Assembly: GCF_037948395.1 (NCBI RefSeq)
Contig: NZ_CP149940.1
Location: 4,526,001-4,590,000 of the forward strand
DNA length: 64,000 nt
Reading direction: 5' to 3'
DNA from: Serratia nevei
GTDB lineage: Bacteria; Pseudomonadota; Gammaproteobacteria; Enterobacterales; Enterobacteriaceae
The first letter of the stretch is position 1; the number at the start of each line of letters is the position of its first letter. This document shows, in pieces, positions 1 through 10,663 of this stretch. The notes below the pieces were generated by a model. The model had not been told where the DNA came from. It searched no databases and saw only the letters and a program-made list of their open reading frames with translations. The translations under genes and the position numbers were made by a program.

Positions 1-907
1 GGCGTTGCTCAAGAGCAAACAAGATCTCGAACTCATGGACACGTTCGCATTGGCGCAGAAAATCCTGTACGCCATGCAGCTCGAGGCTGAAGAAGCGGCT
101 CGGTGCCGCAAAGTATTCGCGCATCAGCCGGTTGCCGGGCAATTCCCCTACCGCGGTGGGCAACAATGCCTCTTCGTCGCCGACGCCGCCCAGGCGCAGG
201 CTTTCCGGTTGCAAGACTTTGACGACTGGCCGGTCATCGTTTTTCGCCCATAGCACGATGCGCAAGGTGCGATTAAGCAGCGCGGCCATCAGCTGGTTGG
301 CCCGCACCGTATCTTCCGCCAACGTCAGGTGCAAGGGTTCGAGGTCCAGTTCCGAGACGGGCAACACGCCGTGCGTGGTCAGGCCGATTCTGACGTAGGC
401 CGAACAGTCTTGCATATGCCTGGCGGCGCCGTCAGGCAGATGATGAGGCGGCAAAATTTCACATTCCGCCAATGAAATCTCAACGGGCTGCACTTTAATA
501 TGCCGCGCCGTGGTGAAGGTGGCGGGTTTGTTGTTCAGCGAGATATCGTTGAGGGTCATTCGGCTTCCCCGCGGCAGATCGACCTGGCTGTGCCACTGGG
601 GGAAAGAGAGATCGGGCTTAATCGCGACGGTGGCGATCGCGGGAACCGGCGTGTACCACAAGGGCGCCAGGCGCGAAAGCATTTGCAAGGCGAATTCTGG
701 CTGCTCGTTGTTCAGTTTTTCCTGGATGCGGGTGCAAAGAAAAGCGGAGCCCTCCAACAGACGCTCGACGAAAGGATCCAGCACGCCGTCGATATGCATG
801 CCCAAATGCTGAGCGACCTGAGGATGAGAAGAGGCAAATTGACGACCGGCCTCGCGAAAATAACGCAGCTCATCATTATATAATTGGAGAAAGCGCTCAC
901 TGAACAT
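1..907 (-). CDS. tssF: TssF (VasA/ImpG) T6SS baseplate protein, partial
   Basis: The 3' part lies beyond the left edge; 302 codons are visible, open throughout. The start is an ATG at 905-907 preceded by AGAGGTGACT, a good ribosome site. The N-terminus reads MFSERFLQLYNDELRYF, continuing REAGRQFA, which is the typical opening of the TssF family. TssF joins TssG and TssE in the baseplate wedge of the type VI secretion system, on which the contractile sheath is assembled in the cytoplasm at the inner membrane. The gene begins 11 bp after tssE, and the order tssB-tssC-hcp-tssE-tssF matches common T6SS loci such as H1-T6SS of Pseudomonas. Family assignment is by motif and context. Confidence 0.9.
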   Translation of the reverse strand, partial: MFSERFLQLYNDELRYFREAGRQFASSHPQVAQHLGMHIDGVLDPFVERLLEGSAFLCTRIQEKLNNEQPEFALQMLSRLAPLWYTPVPAIATVAIKPDLSFPQWHSQVDLPRGSRMTLNDISLNNKPATFTTARHIKVQPVEISLAECEILPPHHLPDGAARHMQDCSAYVRIGLTTHGVLPVSELDLEPLHLTLAEDTVRANQLMAALLNRTLRIVLWAKNDDRPVVKVLQPESLRLGGVGDEEALLPTAVGELPGNRLMREYFAAPSRFFSLELHGVQDFLRQCERVHEFEILFALEQR

Positions 908-918
908 AGTCACCTCTA

Positions 919-1365
919 TTAATCAAATACGTGTACGGCGCCACAGGAATAATCAAGAGCTATGCGCAAATTAACCAGCATTTCGTCACCCGGTAATGAG
1001 CAAGTGCCATAGATATCAAATAATATTGCCAATACATACGATTGACGTTCATTCACGACCGGCACCACGCGAATCGTTTTCGGATCCAATCTCGGCTCAA
1101 AAGAAGTAATAATTCTTTGTATATGTCTCGCCAACGTTAGCGGATCGGTATTAATGGGTATTCGTTGGCTCAGCGACGGCAGACCATAATTCAATACCGA
1201 GCTTTCGCTATGCGCATAATCGTGAAGTTTTAAATCTGCGCTGCGCGATGCGTCATTCAATAAGAATTCGATATCGCGCACCAGGACGCGCCGCCAATTA
1301 TCGGCGCTGCCGCTTTGACTTCTCACGCTGAGCTTATCGAATAGCATGGGTAATGACGCTTTCAT
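919..1365 (-). CDS. tssE: TssE, gp25-like T6SS baseplate protein
   Basis: Predicted 148-residue protein with the GPW/gp25 (T4 phage baseplate wedge) fold expected for TssE, which helps nucleate sheath assembly. The segment around residues 55-80 (NYGLPSLS, then a Pro-Ile-rich stretch) and the ...EPRLDPKTIRV... segment are typical of the family. The ATG at 1363-1365 follows GAGGTGTTAA. It lies between hcp and tssF in a one-direction cluster, with 81 bp to hcp and 11 bp to tssF. The length is ordinary for TssE (about 130-170 residues). Confidence 0.9.
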   Translation of the reverse strand: MKASLPMLFDKLSVRSQSGSADNWRRVLVRDIEFLLNDASRSADLKLHDYAHSESSVLNYGLPSLSQRIPINTDPLTLARHIQRIITSFEPRLDPKTIRVVPVVNERQSYVLAILFDIYGTCSLPGDEMLVNLRIALDYSCGAVHVFD

Positions 1366-1446
1366 TTAACACCTCGCGGTAATGAGTGTGTCTGCCCGCA
1401 AGATCTGCGGGCAGACGGCCTGCAATAAGTGTTACGACATCAATGA

Positions 1447-1971
1447 TCAGATGCGGGCGTTAAGCTTGAGGTCATACCCCGTCTTAATCACCGCACCCAT
1501 GGAGCCATCGTTGTTTTGCTCTTTGTACTCAACTTCGATACGTGCGAAATTCAGCTTGATAACATCGGTGGGCAGCACGGTATCGATTTCAGTACCGATG
1601 GTGGAGTTCAGCGGCATATTACCCACGGTCTTGAATGAGGAAACCAGGCAGTTACTGAAGGTCACGGCAATAAAATCTTGCTGACCCTGGCCTGATTTAC
1701 GGCAAACAAGTTTTGCCTGAGGAATATGCTCGCCGGTGGCGCACATCAGAAACAGCTTCGGCGAAGCCTTATTGCTCACCATACGGAATTCAAAGTCTTT
1801 CATTTCGACTTTGCCGGAACCACCGCCGCTGCCGAATCCCCAGCGCCCGGCATTTTCCTCCGCCCATTGCCAGGCTTGCAGCTGAATCCATCCCGGATAA
1901 GTTTGGTCAGGGGATTCACCGTCAACACCTTCAATCTTCAAAAAATAGTCTACTAAAGCTTTAGTGCTCAT
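1447..1971 (-). CDS. hcp: Hcp (TssD), T6SS inner tube protein
   Basis: Predicted 174 residues, the usual Hcp size. Hcp hexamers stack into the tube fired by the T6SS and can carry effectors. The N-terminus (VDYFLKIEGVDGES) and the later FEFRMVSNKASPKLF and ...IEVEYKEQ... segments are characteristic of the Hcp1-like group. The start is an ATG preceded by AAGGAGACAAAA, a strong ribosome site fitting a highly made structural protein. A 231-bp gap upstream (to the tssC stop) could hold a separate promoter; I see no clear terminator there. No C-terminal extension is present, so this is a plain structural Hcp. Confidence 0.93.
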   Translation of the reverse strand: MSTKALVDYFLKIEGVDGESPDQTYPGWIQLQAWQWAEENAGRWGFGSGGGSGKVEMKDFEFRMVSNKASPKLFLMCATGEHIPQAKLVCRKSGQGQQDFIAVTFSNCLVSSFKTVGNMPLNSTIGTEIDTVLPTDVIKLNFARIEVEYKEQNNDGSMGAVIKTGYDLKLNARI

Positions 1972-2202
1972 TTTTGTCTCCTTGACTGATAGGTCCTACT
2001 ACGTTAATTGAAATGTCTACTCAGATAAGTCGTTATATTGCCTACGCAATCATTGAAATAGCGACAATGGGAACCCATTAGCCATCAATAAATAGCCATG
2101 ACGCAGAGAATAACGCCGCTAAATTTCAACGAAATATCAATTCACACTCACGCCATTTAATAATAGGCCTCGGCAATATCCAAACCAATGACCAGCCGTA
2201 AC

Positions 2203-3729
2203 TTATCTGCTCCCATCTTTTTTGGCTGACGGAAGTTTTGATACCAATCGCAAGGACACGGTCATGCCTTCCAACTGGTAATGCGGGCGCAAATAGAAAT
2301 GTGCGCGGTAATAACCCGGATCGTCTTCAACATCCTCAACGCGAACTTCGGCGGCGGCCAATGGACGACGCGCTTTCGTCGCCTCCGTCGACACGGAAGG
2401 ATCGCCATCGACGTAATTCATCAGCCAGTCATTCAGCCACCGCTGCATATCGTCTCTGGAACGGAAAGAACCGATTTTGTCGCGTACGATGCATTTCAAA
2501 TAGTGCGCAAAGCGGCACGTGGCGAAAATGTACGGCAGCCGGGAGGAAAGCTTGGCGTTGGCCGTCGCATCCGGATCTTCGTATTTCGCCGGGGCATGCA
2601 TGGTGCAAGAACCGATAAAGGCAGCGAAATCAGAATGCTTGCGATACACCAAAGGCAAGAACCCGGCGTCTGACAGCTCTTGCTCGCGCCGATCGGAAAT
2701 GGCGACCTCCGTCGGACACGTCAGCTCATAACCGCCCTCATCGGAAGGAAACGCGTAGGCGGGCAGTTCTTCTACCGAGCCGCCGGATTCGATGCCGCGG
2801 ATTTTCGAGCACCAACCGTACTCATGGAAGGCGCGGTTGATGTTGACGCCCATCGCATACGCCGAGTTGGCCCAGGAGAAATCATCATCCATATCCGGCC
2901 GGACGGCCTCCTCGAAAGCGAACTCTTCGATCGGGTTGGTCTTGGCACCGTAAGGCAAACGCGACAGGAAGCGCGGCATGGTCAGCACCAGATAACGCGA
3001 ATCGTTGCTTTCGCGCAGGCGGCGCCAGGACGCATATTCCGGCGTGGTGAAAATCTTGCCGATATCCCGCGGGTTGCCCAGTTCGTTCCACTTGCTCATC
3101 TGCAGCAGCGACGGCGAAGCGGCGGAAATAAACGGACAGTGCGAGGCGGCGGAAATTTTCGCCAGCTCCGTCAGCAGCGTCACGCTCATCGGGCTGTGAT
3201 CGAACTCAAAATCGCCGATGATGCAACCGAACGGCTCGCCACCGAATTGACCATACTCGCGTTCGTAAATTTGTTTGAACACCGGGCTTTGATCCCAGGC
3301 CGATCCTCGGTAGCGCCGCAGATTGCGCGTCAGCTCATCCTGACTGATGTTCAATACCCGAATCTTCAGCGTTTCGCTGACGTTGGTATTGTCGACCAGA
3401 TAACTCAGACCTTGCCAGGCGGACTCCAGCTTCTGGAACTCCTTGTGGTGCAAGATATTGTTCATCTGCTGCGAAAGCTGCTCGTCGATCTGGGCGATCA
3501 GCGATTCAATGGTCAATACGACATCCTGGCTGACCTTGACCTTGCCCTGGTTGGCATATTCGGACAGCGTGCCGATGGCACGACGAACCGCTTCTGAGGC
3601 CTCGTTCGTTCTGGGCCGGAACGAACGCTTGAGCAGACCGTCAAGCTCGTTTTCCGTTTCCTGCGTTTCAACTTCAGCGACCGCCGTTGCCTGCTGCTTA
3701 GCTGAATAGCGTCGTTGCCTCGCTCTCAT
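2203..3729 (-). CDS. tssC: TssC (VipB), T6SS sheath large subunit
   Basis: Predicted 508 residues, the normal length for TssC. With TssB it forms the contractile sheath around the Hcp tube. Family features seen: ...IDEQLSQQMNNILHHKEFQ... near residue 80, the GIIGDFEF-like segment (IIGDFEFDHSP) near residue 165, and the C-terminal ...YYRAHFYLRPHYQLEG segment. The start codon overlaps the tssB stop by 4 bp (ATGA), implying translational coupling, as expected for two proteins needed in equal amounts. No disruption was seen. Confidence 0.95.
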   Translation of the reverse strand: MRARQRRYSAKQQATAVAEVETQETENELDGLLKRSFRPRTNEASEAVRRAIGTLSEYANQGKVKVSQDVVLTIESLIAQIDEQLSQQMNNILHHKEFQKLESAWQGLSYLVDNTNVSETLKIRVLNISQDELTRNLRRYRGSAWDQSPVFKQIYEREYGQFGGEPFGCIIGDFEFDHSPMSVTLLTELAKISAASHCPFISAASPSLLQMSKWNELGNPRDIGKIFTTPEYASWRRLRESNDSRYLVLTMPRFLSRLPYGAKTNPIEEFAFEEAVRPDMDDDFSWANSAYAMGVNINRAFHEYGWCSKIRGIESGGSVEELPAYAFPSDEGGYELTCPTEVAISDRREQELSDAGFLPLVYRKHSDFAAFIGSCTMHAPAKYEDPDATANAKLSSRLPYIFATCRFAHYLKCIVRDKIGSFRSRDDMQRWLNDWLMNYVDGDPSVSTEATKARRPLAAAEVRVEDVEDDPGYYRAHFYLRPHYQLEGMTVSLRLVSKLPSAKKDGSR

Positions 3730-4283
3730 TCCTCATCTCCTTTATTGCCCGAATCCTGCACATCCTGTTCCGCATCCGCGACCGTTTTGCGTGCATCCGT
3801 CACCAAGCGATGCAGAAAATCGGGCTTCTCCAGCAGATTCTTCACCACCTCTTCCGCGCTGGATTTACCATCCATATACGTGATGAGCTCCGTGAGATGT
3901 TCCCGGGCTTCCAGCAGACGTTGCATCTGCGGAACCCGTTTGGCGATGGCACCAGGCGTAAAATCCTCCATCGATTCAAACTCTAATTCCACGTCCAGCA
4001 GCGCATCGTCTTCGCTCAGGGTATTCTCCACATAAAATTGAAGACGAGGTTTAATGGCGCGCATGCGATCGTTGAAATTGTCCTGATCGAACGTCAGGAA
4101 TTTCCGCTCTTCGATCGGCAGCAAAGGTTTTTTCCGATGCCCAGAGAGATCGGACATGACCCCCGTGACGAAAGGTAACTCTACTTTCTTTTGCGAACCG
4201 TAGAGCTCTACGTCATATTCAATTTGCACGCGGGGCGCGTTATTTTTACCGATAAATTTCTGAGAGCTTGAGTCCTTAGCCAT
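3726..4283 (-). CDS. tssB: TssB (VipA), T6SS sheath small subunit
   Basis: Predicted 185 residues. The N-terminal segments (KNNAPRVQIEYDVELYGSQ and KKVELPFVTGVMSDLSG) are diagnostic for TssB/VipA, the partner of TssC in the contractile sheath. The ATG follows AAAGGAGTTTTCCA. It overlaps tssC by 4 bp and lies 24 bp after tssA, so the three are probably one transcript. The length is slightly above the typical 165-175 residues because of an acidic C-terminal tail. Confidence 0.95.
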   Translation of the reverse strand: MAKDSSSQKFIGKNNAPRVQIEYDVELYGSQKKVELPFVTGVMSDLSGHRKKPLLPIEERKFLTFDQDNFNDRMRAIKPRLQFYVENTLSEDDALLDVELEFESMEDFTPGAIAKRVPQMQRLLEAREHLTELITYMDGKSSAEEVVKNLLEKPDFLHRLVTDARKTVADAEQDVQDSGNKGDEE

Positions 4284-4307
4284 TGGAAAACTCCTTTGTG
4301 AGAAAAA

Positions 4308-5258
4308 TTACTTCCCGGACAATTGATTTAACGAGGCCAGAGATTCCGGCAAAAGCTCCTCAACAATCGTCGCGAAGTCCATACCGATCATTTTTTGCGA
4401 ACGTCGAATAAGAATGGGGGCCGGATGGCTGGGCTCATAGTTTTGGAAGTAGTCCAAAACCTGGTCCAACAGCAAGATGACATCCTGCCGGGAACGGATA
4501 TATTTGCCAGGCAGGGTGGCCGGTGCCTCCGCCGCTTCCGCGTCGACCGGCGCAGCGCCGATATCCTCCGGCAACTCCTGTTGTTCAAGAGAAAGCAATT
4601 GACGGCTGAACAGCGTCAAATAGTCACGCACCTGCCGGCAGTCCAGCCGATAATCTTCGGCCTGCAGGTTGGCGTAGTTTTCCACGCGCTCCAGGGCGTC
4701 TATTCCCCGAGACAGCTGTTCCTTTAATGGCGGCATGTTTCTGCCGGCAAAATAGCTGTCAGCCTGCCCCAACACTTTCACCACTTCCGAGAAATGCAGG
4801 CTTTTGCCTTCCTGCTCGTCAAGTCGCATATTGAGCAGTTCATCGGTGGTTAACGGCGTGTCGGGGAAAATCTTGCTGTTCTTGATTTCGTGCAGGCAGG
4901 ACGAGGTAGCGAGCCAGCCTAATGCGGCCGCATGAAAGCTGACTGTCGCCGGCTCCATATCGGCCTGAGGGAAAATGGTGCTCCCCTCTTCGGCATATTT
5001 GCCGTCGATAGTGGTGATGCCTTGATAGACAGCCGAAAAACCATCGATATGAAGATTGGCGCGCATAAGCCAGAGTATAACTCTCAAATCAAAACAACGT
5101 TCAAGTAGCTCTCTTGCCTTGTCGCGAATCACATTCCAATTAATATCATTGCCAATGTCTAAAGCATTTAATGGATCATTTTGACTGTCGTATTCTGATA
5201 AAGCGAACTCAAGCTCACAGTAGGAAGGCTCAAATTCAATTCCGTATTGTTCCTTCAT
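4308..5258 (-). CDS. tssA: TssA-type protein with ImpA N-terminal domain
   Basis: Predicted 316 residues. The first ~120 residues hold the ImpA_N pattern (INWNVIRDKARELLE, then DLRVILWLMRANLHIDG and ...GKYAEEGSTIFPQ). TssA proteins prime and cap the growing T6SS tail. The short length and the C-terminal segment (PAPILIRRSQKMIGMDF) fit the shorter TssA class rather than the ~500-residue class. It is the first gene of the visible cluster, with 500 bp of AT-rich DNA upstream, so the operon promoter is probably there. The ATG follows a weak AAAGGGAT site. Confidence 0.88.
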   Translation of the reverse strand: MKEQYGIEFEPSYCELEFALSEYDSQNDPLNALDIGNDINWNVIRDKARELLERCFDLRVILWLMRANLHIDGFSAVYQGITTIDGKYAEEGSTIFPQADMEPATVSFHAAALGWLATSSCLHEIKNSKIFPDTPLTTDELLNMRLDEQEGKSLHFSEVVKVLGQADSYFAGRNMPPLKEQLSRGIDALERVENYANLQAEDYRLDCRQVRDYLTLFSRQLLSLEQQELPEDIGAAPVDAEAAEAPATLPGKYIRSRQDVILLLDQVLDYFQNYEPSHPAPILIRRSQKMIGMDFATIVEELLPESLASLNQLSGK

Positions 5259-5759
5259 GCTTAAAATCCCTTTTATATCAACCAGCCACTATAAAATAAG
5301 AACTTAATGACGCTTGGATTTCCAACTGTTCACAGACTAAATATCAACCATCTACTATGCAAATTGTTTCATCTGATTAATAATTTCACAATCAATAGAC
5401 AAAATCTATAGGATTGTTCTAATTGATCGTCATTTGCAATCAAAAATATAAGGGAGGCGAAAGTACAACGTGGTATTCAAGCCAAAAAAAATCAAAACAA
5501 CCAACTGTTTTAATTGAAAAAAATATTTTAAGGTGCTTAACGCAGAGTACCTTGAAACATCCGTTTATCTTCCACTTTTTGACACTAGGTCAACTGTGGA
5601 CTATGTAGCATCAAGCAACAATTGTGTTGCCCATTAGTAAATGATAAGTGTAAAGGAACAACTAAACCAAACATCACGCTTTTCCTGGCTCCTGCGTACA
5701 TTTCTCCACTGTTAAAATTTTGGCTATCCCTGTGTACTCTCGTATGCATGTTATCAATC
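5259..5759. other. AT-rich intergenic region upstream of tssA
   Basis: 501 bp without a convincing gene. It should contain the promoter of the leftward T6SS operon, but I could not pick one -35/-10 pair over the many AT-rich alternatives. The short open frames here lack ribosome sites and family resemblance. The last 6 bases (5754-5759) are one copy of the IS21-element target duplication. Confidence 0.6.
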
Positions 5760-5823
5760 TGTCAATACCGATCGAATTGTGACCCACCCTGCCAAAGTAA
5801 AACGGACCCACCCCTGATCGTGG

Positions 5824-7640
<1,817 letters not shown>

Positions 7641-7726
7641 CGGCAGCTCGCTTAAAACTGCCAGTTTTACCCCAGGTGGGTCCGAATTACATTGGCATGT
7701 GGGTCATTTTTACATCGGTACTAACA

Positions 7727-8387
7727 TCAATCGCTACCTGAACGCCGTACAGCAGTATTGATATAGTGACAAAAGGGCTGTTGATATGACGACGACATCG
7801 GCTTAACAATTACATATGGTGATGTTTTTTTGCTCAGTTAATTGAATGTTCTTCACATATAAAAGCGATATCCAACATGGAGTCTCATCATGCATCAAGT
7901 CGGATTTTTTGACTGTCTAGTCACGTCTATTTAGCACCATAGCTACTCCGAACAGATGATCTAACCTCGCGTTCGAAATGCCATACTCTTATCACCATAA
8001 AATTAATTAATTAAAAAATGAGTTCAAACAAAAGCCACCAGATTGAAAGAACAATGAAATCAATTGCCTGGTCGTTTTTTTGCGGCAACTTCATATAACG
8101 ACAATACCGCTAACACGACAGTATAAGCCGCGATACCATCCTCCATGTCATAAAAAATTGATAAGCATTATTTAATTGACATAAGCATCCTCCCGTTGAC
8201 ATGCTCCCCTCGCTCTACAAAAACGATGATGTATCTTTTGAGAAGCCATTCGCCCGATGAGCCCCCACTCTCGGGCTTTTTTTGGTTCGGTCATAAATCG
8301 GGGCACACGCGACGCCCCCCCAGATTGGCAGAAAATATCGGGAGTTTTTAAATACACCAATACGATATTGGAAAATTTCAATCCGCG
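7727..8387. other. Non-coding region between IS element and recombinase gene
   Basis: Begins with the right copy of the IS target duplication (7727-7732). No convincing gene is present. At 8264-8285 the plus strand has AGCCCCCACTCTCGGGCTTTTTTT, a rho-independent-terminator shape without an obvious gene before it, so it may be left over from a lost gene. A short perfect inverted repeat, CCAATA-CGA-TATTGG, lies at 8357-8371, just past the recombinase stop. Confidence 0.5.
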
Positions 8388-8975
8388 TCAGTTTAGCGGA
8401 GAAACAGGCGCTCCTTCATTTTCTTTGAGCCAGGCCCTGCTAAAACGCTCTGCATTTGCAGCGGTATACAATACCGTATGCCGGATATTGCGGTGCCCCA
8501 GATAATCCTGAATCAATCGTGTGTCATTGCCACGCTCAGCAAGATTATACCCGCAGGCATGACGCAGCATGTGGGGGTGAATGGGCAAAGGGAGATGGGC
8601 CTTTTGGCCGTAATTTTTTAGCAACTGATAAAAGCGCTGCCGAGAAAGACGCTTTCCCTGTCGTGACAAAAATAGCCATGGCAACGCATGCCCTGGAAAA
8701 GTCGCGCGCTCAACCAACCAGTATTCCAGCACCGCGCTCTCTTCCGGTAACAGCGGATGACTGGTACTTAACCCACCCTTTAAACGTCTTATATGTATCT
8801 TCTTTGACAAAGGGTCATAATCCGTCACCCTCAGCCCGGTCAACTCACTCACTCTCAGACCATGCAAAAAAGCCATGCTCACCATACAGTAATCGCGATA
8901 CGACACCTTCTCCCTGGAAATCGTCAACAACAAACTCCGCACTTCTTCCCCGGTCAAATAGTTACGCTTCATCAT
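8388..8975 (-). CDS. FimB/FimE-type tyrosine recombinase (left copy)
   Basis: Predicted 195 residues from the ATG at 8975, the usual FimB/FimE size; an in-frame start at 9026 would add 17 unlike residues. The catalytic pattern is seen: Arg in FLHGLRVSEL (I box), HPHMLRHACG (II box His-x-x-Arg), LGHRNIRHTVLYT (His and nucleophile Tyr). These small recombinases invert promoter-bearing segments to switch fimbriae on or off. No matching pair of inverted repeats was found beside this gene, unlike the copy at 25448. It could act on the distant switch at 25141-25468, on a lost switch, or elsewhere. It is clearly a diverged relative of the right copy. Confidence 0.9.
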   Translation of the reverse strand: MMKRNYLTGEEVRSLLLTISREKVSYRDYCMVSMAFLHGLRVSELTGLRVTDYDPLSKKIHIRRLKGGLSTSHPLLPEESAVLEYWLVERATFPGHALPWLFLSRQGKRLSRQRFYQLLKNYGQKAHLPLPIHPHMLRHACGYNLAERGNDTRLIQDYLGHRNIRHTVLYTAANAERFSRAWLKENEGAPVSPLN

Positions 8976-9196
8976 TACGCTCACTTTTGGAGTGGTTATA
9001 AGAATCTTCCTAATTGAACGTAACAAAATATGTGATTTTGAAAAGTACTTTTCCTCAAATGACGTAAATTTGTGACGCTACGCGCGTAACGGACACGAAA
9101 CAGTTCGTTTTTCTCCTCCTTCTTTATTGTATTGTCCAAGCCCCAAGACATCTTCAAGATCACTTCACAGGTAGTACCCGCAAGCGACTTGTCATT

Positions 9197-9232
9197 CCGT
9201 TAGCAGATGGTCCCTACCACATCTGCTAACGG
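9197..9232. repeat. Perfect 13-bp inverted repeat (hairpin)
   Basis: CCGTTAGCAGATG at 9197-9209 is the exact reverse complement of 9220-9232, with a 10-base spacer. No T-run follows on either strand, so it is not a standard terminator. It may be a protein-binding site, a processing signal or a fossil of a mobile element. Confidence 0.7.
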
Positions 9233-9433
9233 TACGAGTACTGATAACTTCGGAAATATGTCGCATTACAGGTATCGATTTTGGTTCATCAGCGTTTAAA
9301 TCAGCAACAGGGCACATTGCCATGTCCGTGAAGCTACCTGCCCCGTCAGGGAAAGCAATGGGTAACGCCTCCATCATGGCCAGAAAATCAATGACCTGGG
9401 ACAATCCTCATGCTTTCACAGAGCAATAATTAC

Positions 9434-9473
9434 TGTTTTTCGATAATTACCCTTGACGAATTACTGAAAAACA
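9434..9473. promoter_or_regulatory. Inverted repeat over promoter of DUF2975-Xre pair
   Basis: TGTTTTTCGATAATT (9434-9448) faces AATTACTGAAAAACA (9459-9473), 13 of 15 bases complementary, with a 10-base spacer. A -35-like TTGACG (9454-9459) sits in the spacer and -10-like bases (ATGATA, 9477-9482) follow 17 bp later. The position suits an operator for autoregulation by the downstream Xre-type protein. That last point is inference. Confidence 0.5.
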
Positions 9474-9516
9474 ATAATGATAACATCATGAAATCAGTCA
9501 TTAGGAGAAAATGCGC

Positions 9517-10035
9517 ATGAACCCCCTTTCGCACTCGCGTAAAATTCATATCCGGTTGTGCCGGTGCCTGGAAATCATTTTGTTGTTTCTAATGGGCACG
9601 CTCCCCGTTACGTGTAGCTATTTGCTGTTTTATTCCGGGGAAGATAATCCCTCCTTCCCTCCAGATGCAGATATAATAGAATGGACGCTCGGGGATAACC
9701 TCTCGTTCATCATTGATAATCTGGTCATTTTTTTTGTTCTCCTCCAAATGCTTATGTTCTCCAAAGGCGTGCGCAAGGGAGAGTTGTTTACAAAATCGCG
9801 GATCAGAAATATAAAAGGCATCGGTTTGGCTCTCGTTCTTGGGTATTCGCTCAATCTTTTTGCTCGTGTATTTTTTGACTTCGCTACTGATGAATGGAAC
9901 ACCGATTTTCTATCGTTCGCCAATACGGAGTTATACAGTTTACAACAGTTGTTATTGGGAGGTGGGGTGCTTTCCTTGAGCTTTATATTTGAAAAAGGAA
10001 GAATGCTGGAAGAGGAAAGCGAGTTGGTGATTTAA
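9517..10035 (+). CDS. DUF2975-type membrane protein
   Basis: Predicted 172 residues with about four membrane segments (around residues 15-35, 60-80, 105-125 and 145-160). The family (DUF2975) is repeatedly found next to a small YozG-like Xre regulator, as here. The ATG at 9517 is preferred over the one at 9511 because AGGAG lies 9 bases before it, while only 3 bases separate it from the first. The next gene starts 2 bp after the stop, so the pair is cotranscribed. Its function is not established; a membrane partner or sensor for the regulator is a guess. Confidence 0.75.
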   Translation: MNPLSHSRKIHIRLCRCLEIILLFLMGTLPVTCSYLLFYSGEDNPSFPPDADIIEWTLGDNLSFIIDNLVIFFVLLQMLMFSKGVRKGELFTKSRIRNIKGIGLALVLGYSLNLFARVFFDFATDEWNTDFLSFANTELYSLQQLLLGGGVLSLSFIFEKGRMLEEESELVI

Positions 10036-10037
10036 CC

Positions 10038-10241
10038 ATGTCTATTGTTGTCGCACTGGATGCTATGTTGAAAGACAGAAAAATGAAATCGAAAGAATTG
10101 GCCGAAATAATTGGGATTACGGAAGCCAACCTTTCCATACTGAACAGTGGAAAAGCAAAGGCCGTCCGGTTTAGCACCCTAGAGGCCATCTGTAGAGCAC
10201 TAAATTGTCAACCGGGGGACATTATAAAATACACCGACTAA
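10038..10241 (+). CDS. YozG-like Xre-family helix-turn-helix regulator
   Basis: Predicted 67 residues, almost entirely one Xre helix-turn-helix (MKSKELAEIIGITEANLSI for the recognition region, then FSTLEAICRALNCQPGDI). Small regulators of this type are paired with DUF2975 proteins in many bacteria. The gene begins 2 bp after the DUF2975 stop and ends just before a clear terminator, defining a two-gene operon. It probably binds the inverted repeat upstream of the operon, which would give autoregulation. Confidence 0.85.
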   Translation: MSIVVALDAMLKDRKMKSKELAEIIGITEANLSILNSGKAKAVRFSTLEAICRALNCQPGDIIKYTD

Positions 10242-10244
10242 TGG

Positions 10245-10290
10245 GGATCATGATTAATCACTTTACTACATCATGATCCTTATATTTTTT
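10245..10290 (+). terminator. Rho-independent terminator after Xre gene
   Basis: GGATCATGAT (10245-10254) pairs exactly with ATCATGATCC (10270-10279), followed by TTATATTTTTT. It closes the DUF2975-Xre operon. Confidence 0.8.
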
Positions 10291-10663
10291 AAAAGAAATA
10301 TAGATTTATTAAGACCCAATACCCCCTATTGCAGAAGGAGGAGAGCGACGCACTTCACGCCGAGAAGGGGTATCGATGAAACAGAGTGCAACTTTAGCAA
10401 GGCATGTACCAAGGCTCTATGATTAATGATTTCCGGCATGACACATTAACTCACTGACGACGCTATTATACTTGAATCTGGGAGTTTTCGTGTCTATCGC
10501 TTATGCCCACAATACGCATATTCCCATTAAAAACATTGGTTATTAACTTTCACCAAAATTGCAGCATTAACTTTCAGTGGTGATGTATTTCATGCATAGC
10601 GCCATGGCGCTTTCATGCACAGCTTGCAGGCAACTTTTACTCAGTCATAGAGGAATATATCTG
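10291..10663. other. Leader region of CaiF/GrlA-like gene with 14-bp palindrome
   Basis: No gene seen. A perfect palindrome, AGCGCCATGGCGCT, lies at 10598-10611, framed by TGCAT and ATGCA, about 55 bp before the regulator start. It may be an operator for one of the regulators in this region; this is inference. Confidence 0.45.

Larger units (their letters stand above)
8976..9516. other. Intergenic region with hairpin and operator-like repeat
   Basis: Between the divergently oriented recombinase and DUF2975 genes. It contains a perfect 13-bp hairpin and, further right, an inverted repeat over the probable promoter of the DUF2975-Xre pair (both listed separately). A 70-codon minus-strand frame at 9192-9404 overlaps the hairpin, would start at TTG and resembles nothing I know, so I do not call it a gene. 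Confidence 0.5.

Noticed and set aside
2680..3597. Plus-strand frame of 305 codons
   Set aside because: Lies opposite tssC, which is certain; no ribosome site or recognisable domain.
5423..5608. Plus-strand frame of 61 codons upstream of the IS element
   Set aside because: AT-rich non-coding composition, no ribosome site, no resemblance to known proteins.
8172..8381. Minus-strand frame of 69 codons after the recombinase gene
   Set aside because: Crosses a terminator-like sequence and has no ribosome site or plausible composition.
9197..9232. Switch repeat for the left FimB-like recombinase
   Set aside because: The two arms are only 10 bp apart, far too close for an invertible promoter segment.
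9192..9404. Minus-strand frame of 70 codons
   Set aside because: Starts at TTG, overlaps a 13-bp hairpin and resembles no known protein.
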